NCBI RefSeq assembly: GCF_914767665.1
Contig: NC_059503.1
Span: 15,686,001 to 15,750,000 of the forward strand
Direction: 5' to 3'
DNA length: 64,000 nt
Origin: Harmonia axyridis
Taxonomy: Eukaryota; Arthropoda; Insecta; Coleoptera; Coccinellidae
Positions 56,501 through 64,000 of this stretch are shown here, piece after piece. The notes below the pieces were generated by a model. It was given only the letters and a program-made list of their open reading frames with translations, was not told the DNA's origin and made no database searches. Made by a program: the position numbers and the translations under genes. Every line of letters begins with the position of its first letter. Within the stretch, counting starts at the first letter, position 1.

Positions 56501-57754
56501 ATTTAGATACAGCCATATATTGCAAAACGACGGAAGCAAAGTTGTTCACCTTATATAATCGGTAGATCTATATAGTTGGTAGATGTAATTAGATAGTAGG
56601 TTAGTAGAAGTACAAAATCAATGAGGCTAGTGGATCTAGCTGTAAGCTGATTATCTTGCCGGCGGATCTACTTAGCCTAGAGATCTACCTACTCCACACT
56701 TCCTATCCAGATAGGACCTTCTTGAATATCTCTATAATTTCTTGGAATATTTCGATCATACCTATAGTTTCTACATGAAGTTAATATTATCTAGTTAATA
56801 TTTCATGTAAAAATTGTAGGTAAGATTGGAACATTTTAATATTTAATGTGAATACTATTGTTATGAAATAAACTCATATCAAGGAAAACAAAAGAGTTGG
56901 ATAAATTATCCTCATTAATCTAATGTTTCTGATGTTAATGGTGGTTGTGTGTTGACTGAAAGTTTATTTCAGTTGAATCTATCGTCTGTGCCAACAGTGT
57001 TCCATATTTGGTGGATTTAAATTCGGTCGATTATCATTATTCTCACTGAACTGCAGAGTAGGAATTTTTGTCCACCGCTGAAAAGGATAATTTTTCTCTC
57101 TTTCCGAGTAATGTTTGAGTTTTAACGAATTAAATGGAATTTATTTCAGGTTATTATTTTTCTACGCGGACTGTGAGAGGTTCTCTTGGTCACGTCATAT
57201 CGATTTTTTTTTCAGCTCGTTTACGGAACGGCTAATGGTTATGTCCACCAATTTGTGGAATAACGTCAGTTTGATTATTATTGGAGCACTCGACCTTATT
57301 GGGTCGGAGTGAATGAACTGAAATCGCTCCAGATATGAGCTTTGCGAAAATTCAGTTCTTGACTTTTCACAATTATTTTCTCATTTACTCTTTGAACATG
57401 GAAGTTTGGAGTTCATTCATCCTTGAAGTATTCGAAACTCACAAACTCGAGGAGAACTCATTACTGATATCGTGGATGAAGTGGAAATGCGGTAGTTAGC
57501 ATAATAAATAAAGTCGAAATCATAATAGCTTGCATATTAATTTAATTAATTCTCATTATTTCGTTGAAAATGTTAATGATTCAATGATATAACAGAAGGA
57601 ATAAGCTTTAATGAAGGCTTAGAAAACGCTATTGTTTTGGAAATTATGTCGGCAATTATAATAAAAATCACAGGGGGTCTAATTTTTTTTCTTGAAAATA
57701 ATCAATCAAAATTCCTTTCGTGGTCCAAAACTTTTCGGTTACCGAAGGGTTTTC
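56501..57754. other. Gene-free DNA
   Basis: About 56545-56700 is a cryptic repeat of GTAGAT/GGTAG/TCTAC motifs. About 57000-57320 is somewhat less AT-rich with no gene signature; the 65-codon frame at 57115-57312 is unrecognised. Confidence 0.4.
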
Positions 57755-57985
57755 CAATAGGGTGTTTCATTTTGAGTAGCCCTTTTTCTGGGCGGCTGTC
57801 ACTGTAAAAACTACGGCATTACTAATAATGGAACGATACATTCTTCAATATCGCATTGAAATTGTTAAAATTCACTACTTACATAAATAGAACAGCCTTA
57901 CATCGTAAAGCACCCTCTCGTCCGGCAATAGTGGGACTGCTGGAAAAATTTGAGCTGTTGGAACAAATTAATGTTTCAACATTAA
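57755..57985 (+). mobile_element. Mariner family B, copy 4 (5' fragment)
   Basis: GGGTTTTCCAATAGGGTGTT at about 57747 is the left end. The start codon region follows (ATGGAACGATACATTCTTCA at about 57828) with readable HTH codons to about 57960, after which the element breaks off. The MITE copy 6 starts about 30 bp farther on. Only about 230 bp remain. Confidence 0.8.
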
Positions 57986-58013
57986 TGGAATTCATGGAAT
58001 TGAATATGATCTC

Positions 58014-58553
58014 AGAGTAATAAACATAGATAGAGGGAGGATATGTCATTTTCAGTAAGCAAATTTAGTCCCCAACATGACCTATCAAATTTGACATGAA
58101 GCGCGTGGAAATAAAAAGAAGAACGGACTTCTTATGTCCTATCGTGAATCAACGTTTCATATTAACTCAAAATATATTGAAATAAATAACTGAATATATC
58201 AAAAAATTAGAAAACAAACTTCAAGCGCGCCAAACGACGTGAAACAACCGATGACACTAGGAGAGCAAAATTTGCCAAACCTTGGATATCAGCAGGTAGA
58301 TACAGAAAATAATGAATATTCTGCTTATTTTAAATTAGACAATTAGGAAAAATATCGGATTCCAAATATTCAAATTTGCATATTTAATCGGGAATAACTC
58401 AAATAAATATTATTTTATTCAATATAATATACATTCATTACGATACAGTAAAATTGTGGATTCAAAAATATATCACAATCCGACAACGTAATCTAACCAT
58501 ATTGGAGACATGTAAGAATTGCGTATACTTCCTCTATCTATGTTTATTACTCT
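58014..58553 (+). mobile_element. MITE family M1, copy 6
   Basis: AGAGTAATAAACATAGATAG on the left and an inverse ending CTATGTTTATTACTCT on the right; 540 bp. It has a small deletion in the left third (after ATGAAGCGCGTGGAAATAAA) relative to copies 1 and 4. The rest is close to the family consensus, including AAGCGCGCCAAACGACGTGA. Confidence 0.9.
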
Positions 58554-61500
58554 ATGAATATCATCTACATCTAGTTCATACCGAGATGAATTGAATGAAT
58601 GATTGAAATTTTGATAATCAGTCAGTGTATCCGTACTGAATAACAATTTATCTAGATGCGACTGTGCCTTGCAAGTTCTATTTTACCTGAAAAAAATCTG
58701 CCATGGAACACACGCGTTGAAGATGACATAAATCAAGAAATGTCGCTGCGTTCAAGGCACTCTACCTCTCGGAAAAAAAATCTATTATTCAGGCCTGACT
58801 CGGCCAGGTGTAAAATGGAGAGTGAAACATACGCGATATTTAGGGCCCTTGCGATGGAAAACATCGCATATGGTTCTGCTTTCCACGTGACACATGTCTT
58901 GTTGGTATAATATTATCGTTATTAACTCACTGCGCGACAAACGTGACAGGTCAATTGGTTGAGATGTGAAATTTGGGCTTGGGACGTTAACTTTGTAAAA
59001 TGGAAAACCTATAATGACAGATGAATACAAGACACTGACAATGGAATTTTGATTTTACGTGATAATGGGTATTCCTATAGGGGGTGATTATTTGGATAAT
59101 ATCAAGAAAAATATTTCTTTTCACCATTCGTTTGCGAGATACACGGTGTTGTAGTTTTTTTTAAACATAGCATCTGCATTTCTCAAGATTATGGAATCCA
59201 ATCCCGCACCAAAATATCAATCCTGCAAATCTTTTGATTCTGGTACCCACCTAGTACGAAGATTATGATTCGATTGCTCTTCTAAATTCAAAGGTGATAG
59301 TTCACGTCTCGTTGCTAGATTAGATAGATAATTAATTAATTAGATAGATAATTCATCCTCATGAGCATAAGTTAAATGGTCTTCGGTTTGGGGTTGTGTT
59401 TTGTTTTTAAAGACGTCTCTATTTGCAACCTTTCAGTCAAACCCTCAATTTCATTTCGTAATGTTGATTTGCTATAAAGTACAAATGTATCTTCTTGGCC
59501 ATTTGAAGACATTTACTGTTATCCCAGAAATTCCAGATATTTGCCTGGGCTTTCTGAATACGATACCATACTTGTCGAGTTATAATGACTTTCCAATTTG
59601 CTGATCATGAATCGTAGTGTAGTTTCAGCAGTAACTAGGGTTGCATCTTCGTCTGTAACTTATGAGTGGTTTATTACTTTCTGGGACGTTTCAAAAGACG
59701 ATGCGCTTTTATTGTCTAATATGCAATTTTATTATTGAATTCTGCATGGAAAATCCCGCAGAATTTCAGAGGGATCCAGCATTTGCTTGATTGTATACCC
59801 TACTCAAGATATTTAGTTGATGTATACCGCACACTGCATTAAGGAATTGGCTGAATTTTTGTTATGTTATAGTCCAAGTCATTCATTTCAATAGGAAAAA
59901 GTTTCTATAGGCTAGATTTGGCGTTAGAGGCTGCAAACTGTAATTTATTCTCTATTGTTAAATAATACAGAACGTTATCCTGGAGTTATCCAGATGTGAA
60001 CAGTCATTAATATGATAATATGAGATACTATTAAAAGCATTGCTCTTTGGAGTTGTTACATTTGATCTATTAAACAGTGTGTTCCTACTTACAATAATTT
60101 TTTAAGTACAAATATTCGGAAATGGTTACAAATCGTCTAAGAGATATACAATCAAAAAATAAAAAAGGTGAGATCTGAAAACAATGTAATATCGGCTATA
60201 TCAGAAGATCCTGGCACACCAATATCTATAAAAATCGTTCGATTCGTTTCCGAGATAAATGAAGAGTTATATACTTCAAACGCACTCTATATTGGCCAAT
60301 TTGATGTGAATTACTTTCTTGAACGTTCGCAACAGGTTCTCTCATTCCACCCCTTTTTTATATTCGTTTCCTCGGCATTACAATTTACATCTAATTATTC
60401 TTTTATAACCTAACCAACAAACCTGCTTCATAACTCATATAGGTATATTACTCTCGCCTGCAGTCAAGTTCCTCTTGACTTCAAGGGTTATACAGAAGGG
60501 TCTTCGTTTCCGAATTGAAATTGTAACTTTGATGGAGAAGGCCAACTTGCATTCATGTTAAGTACTCGGTAAAGCGGGTTCGTTCCTCAAGTAGTTTCAG
60601 GTGTATGAAGCGTTTGTAATAATTGTTTTAATGAAGACTGAGACTTCAATTATCCATGTTCCATTCTGTGTAATTCGGAGTGTAAGACATTCCAAGTGAT
60701 ATTGGAATAAGAGTTACAGTTTTTTTTTCAGACTTTCATTAGAGTTAAATATGCACATTGTACGAACGGTCGAAGCGCTATAACACTTCACTCAATAAGT
60801 ACCAGGCCTAACCTTTAAAAACATATCTTGTCTTTAAAAGTCGACTTTATTCGACAACATAGTGATCTTCAAGAGTGATAAATGTACTCCATCGTCTTGT
60901 AACTTTTCAATACCTTTTTTTGTAGAAAGATTTGACTTTTTTCGAAAGGCTACAACCTCAGATTTCTTTTCCTGGGCTTTTTAGCTGTTGTTGTCGATGG
61001 AGCTCACTCTGAATTATCGATTTAAGTATTACTAATTCGTTACTATATTTTTTTTCCTCTAATTTTGAACCGGAGATAGTCTCAAACCATGAGGTATGAC
61101 TCAATGATGATTTTTGTGATTCTACATCCAAAGGAAAAATTTTCATCTCTATCGAACCTGCAGTTTCGAAAATAATAGAACACAAAATTTCGACAGCTGA
61201 CGTTCGAACCTATTTTGAAAATTTGAATTTTCTAGATCCATTCGGTAGTTATAGTGATTATGGTCGGTCGTACGGACAGATTTGATTTTGACCAGAATTT
61301 ATATAATGAATTTAAAAAGTTCATCTTGAAGCATTATGGAATAATTGGGTGTGCGCACAGCTTTACATCCGAATTTGAAATGTCTTGAAACTCTCAACTG
61401 ATAATATAATACATTTATATTTTCGACTTTACTGGGAGATATTTCTATTTTTTTTTTCAGTAGTGGTTTAATTATTTTGTAGTTTTCTAATCTTCTCTTA

Positions 61501-61575
61501 TTTTATATAATTATTTTTTGCAGCTTTTTATTATTTATTAGCTTTCAGCCTTTTACCAATATGTGATTACGCAAT
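58554..61575. other. Gene-free DNA
   Basis: No supportable gene. About 58650-58910 is less AT-rich with overlapping + and - frames of no known family. About 61050-61110 shares a diverged block with 18605-18660. A GATAGATAATTAATTAATTA run is near 59325. Confidence 0.45.
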
Positions 61576-61785
61576 TCATTTATGTATAATTGTTTTTTTT
61601 AGCTCGTAGACGTCGCATGGGTCTACTACCTCGTAACTACCTGGTGGGCTACTTGAAGTAAATCCCCCCTGTATCCGCTTTTTTGGAATAGTAGCCTTTG
61701 TGGAAGACACATCGCCTTGTTGCTTATCAGCCGAGTTGACATTTAGCATATAAATTAAATATATACTAATCATAAACATAAGCAT
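61576..61785 (-). CDS. Candidate small secreted peptide precursor
   Basis: A 69-codon frame on the minus strand begins with a hydrophobic stretch (MLMFMISIYLIYMLNVNSA) like a signal peptide. It is followed by a polar part with a basic KKR site at residues 35-37, and then IQGGFTSSSPPGSYEVVDPC, DVYELKK. An AATAAA lies about 40 nt after the stop (minus strand, 61539-61534). The composition of the mature part is less AT-driven than chance frames here. It has one Cys and matches no family I recognise. It could be a real short secreted or neuropeptide-like gene, an exon of a larger gene, or chance. Confidence 0.3.
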   Translation of the reverse strand: MLMFMISIYLIYMLNVNSADKQQGDVSSTKATIPKKRIQGGFTSSSPPGSYEVVDPCDVYELKKTIIHK

Positions 61786-61793
61786 CGATTTTA

Positions 61794-62084
61794 TCAGACA
61801 CTATTTTTGTTTATTACAATGTGTAAATGGTAGGGTCCCCTCTTGATTATTTTATTGTCATTGTGCAATAGGCAGATATTTTGTAAATCTACTAATATCT
61901 CAACTGTGACGTCTCGATGTTTTCTTAGAATGTTTTCACACCAAAGTGTAGTATTGTTATGAATGTAAATTTTATAAATTATAAAAGTATTTGAGAGAAA
62001 GTTTATCACTGCCCAAATGATATATAAATATAATAAAATAATGTATATTTTCATATTAGGTCCAGAGCCATTTAAAACATGCAT
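61794..62084 (-). CDS. Unrecognised small hydrophobic-start frame
   Basis: This 96-codon minus frame has an internal Met at residue 11 that opens MKIYIILLYLYIIWAVINFL, a membrane or signal stretch, followed by NTTLWCENILRKHRDVTVEI and more. It lies just upstream of, and on the same strand as, the candidate at 61576. No family known. Its AT-rich codons make chance quite likely. Confidence 0.15.
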   Translation of the reverse strand: MHVLNGSGPNMKIYIILLYLYIIWAVINFLSNTFIIYKIYIHNNTTLWCENILRKHRDVTVEILVDLQNICLLHNDNKIIKRGPYHLHIVINKNSV

Positions 62085-64000
62085 TGTATTTTTGTGATAA
62101 ACTAAAATTTGTTCATCAGAGGTGGACTCTGATTTGTGCCTGATTGAATTAATATATTTTTGCCTGTATATATTATTTCAGACAAGTTATCGTAAGGTAT
62201 ATTTATTTGCTTGAACACACTCAAGTCAGTGGTATTGACAGATATTTTATTCTAATTTAAAAATTTTTAGGGTTAAGATTTTAACATAGATAATGTAATA
62301 TTGGTAGTCCAAAAATTATTTCAGTATATAAAAAAATTCATCAATTTCCTGGTTCTAATTAAGACAGGTTAGGTGTACCAATAATGGAATGTCCAATATT
62401 TGATGCTGTTCAAAAATTATTTAATTTAAAATTGCCGTCAAACTTCCAGATCAAATAGATGAATATAATTTTTCACATTCGAACAGCTGCTACTACGCAT
62501 GTTTGTCGTCAATGTTGCATTGAGTAAATGTGAAATTTTCACCAAATATATCATTCACAATATTGAATGTCTTTCATTTTCACTTTTTCCTGCTTCTCTC
62601 AGTTCTTCATCAGAACTCATTAGTGGTTGGGTTGAAATCATTAAATTAATTTAATTGAGTTCCTTTGAAGCCTATCTTAGACTGTATGAGACGGACTCTT
62701 GAACTACTCTATTAGAGAAGAGTAATTATTGGTTTAAAACACGAGATACGTATATGGCAGGGTCGCAAAAGCTCTTGAATGAGCTTCTGTGAGGTGAGTA
62801 ATCATATTAATTCTGTAAGTTTCTGAAAATAAATAGAGGTCCAAGGAAAAATATTCGAGATTTAAGAAAGAGAAAATGTTTTTGATGTTATAGAGGTTTT
62901 GAATTGCCTACTTGTGTAATTAATTTTTTGTTCATATTTGATCTTGCTTCTGAGTTCTGAAGGCAGAGGAAGCTTCAAGATAAGTTTCAGACTGAAAAAA
63001 AAACGTGACTTTTTAAAAGTGAAGCTTGAGAAAGCTAAGTGCCACCTCCATTGACACAATATTTTACTTTTTGCTCACTTCTTGTGAATGAATTATTGTG
63101 ATTACAAGAATAATTTCAAAGAAAATTTTTTTCTTAGAATATTCGCTATTTTTTTAAAACTAATCATTACTAAAATAAGTTATAAGGTTCTTGGTTAAAT
63201 AGTTCATCTATAAATTTATTTTACTACTGCATACATAAACCTTATAATTTCAATACGTCTTCATATCAGCATTGCCAACACCTGTTTACATAATGTACAG
63301 ATATTTCACCTCAATTGCATGTACCCTTGGCCCTTGTACACATAGGGAGTGTTGAAACCTGGGTTTACTTGTCATCATTTGGTACCTAATTGATTAGTTT
63401 GCACAGCTCTTCGCTTTGCTACCTAAATGATCTAATTTATATACAGCGACAACGTTGCGTAGGAGGTTTCGCTGAAGAAATTAGGCGAAATTGGGTGAAG
63501 ATTGAAGTAATGGCTTCCTAATGGAATAAAAACAAATTGATTAGATAAACTTAATCTCGTGATTAAGATTCTGATAGTTCATTCACAGTTTGTTTAGAAG
63601 TTTGTATACTTACATCTTCGTCAGGTAAGTTTTAGGAAGCATCTAGTGGAGATAAGAGATAAAGGTGAGAAATTTGTAATTTAGATTTGATGCGAAAAAC
63701 TTTATAATACCTAGAAGCTTCGAGAAGAATATCTTTATAGTGTTTGTGTTGACGTTCAATGCTGCGGCACTTCGTAGTAGGCAGGAAATTTTTGGTATTT
63801 TTCACGTAATCAATATTCCGTGATAATATGAAATATTTCCAGTTCTCTATACCTACCTACTTTGCGCTATAATTATAAAAGCTGAAGTTTAGCCACACTT
63901 TTGTCCTTGGAATTTCTATTCATGCTAACACCCTTCTGACTATGTTGTTATTATATTCAGAAACACTGTGGATTATATCGCGGTGGAAATTCTTTTATAA
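62085..64000. other. Gene-free AT-rich DNA to the window end
   Basis: No gene, RNA or clear repeat seen. The 65-codon minus frame at 62862-63059 is unrecognised. A gene may continue beyond the window, but nothing here shows it. Confidence 0.4.

Overview
This window is AT-rich eukaryotic nuclear DNA, almost certainly from an insect and plausibly a beetle; the order is a guess from its general look and transposon content. The evidence is one clear spliced gene with GT-AG introns encoding an insect-type tropomodulin, and many insect-style DNA transposons (mariner DD34D and DD41D, Tc1, hAT, Harbinger), non-LTR retrotransposon pieces and short inverted-repeat elements. I see no rRNA, tRNA, operon or CRISPR array. 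Nearly all short open frames in the window are chance frames or transposase debris.

Layout. From 1 to about 42.0 kb there is no convincing host gene. This stretch is a transposon graveyard in single-copy AT-rich DNA. It holds relics of two DD41D mariner families (A at 9937, 35814 and 41129; B at 1744, 20586 and 29930), a Tc1 relic at 11.9 kb, two related hAT relics (32.7 and 38.4 kb), a rearranged DD34D mariner (39.9 kb), non-LTR fragments at 8.8, 11.1, 14.3 and 25.1-26.0 kb, and several foldback elements, the largest a 1.04-kb near-palindrome at 34.3-35.3 kb. Three nested insertions are visible: a non-LTR tail inside mariner A, a 620-bp hAT element with an exact 8-bp target duplication inside mariner B, and a multi-hairpin element inside a MITE.

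42.5-50.7 kb is the tropomodulin (tmod) gene on the + strand. Six common exons (42566-45057) join to one of three possible last coding exons, all entered in the same phase: 45576, 46211 and 50699. The farthest one encodes the conserved Lys-Arg-Arg-Leu-Ala tail and gives a 358-residue protein, close to the usual tropomodulin length. The intron before it carries two copies of one MITE in opposite orientation and a Harbinger relic between them.

50.8-64.0 kb is again gene-poor: a non-LTR 3' end, a Tc1 relic, a second DD34D mariner relic, a fourth mariner B fragment, a sixth MITE copy, some less AT-rich unique blocks that could be regulatory, and two small minus-strand open frames with hydrophobic N-termini (61.6-62.1 kb) that are weak candidates for secreted peptides.
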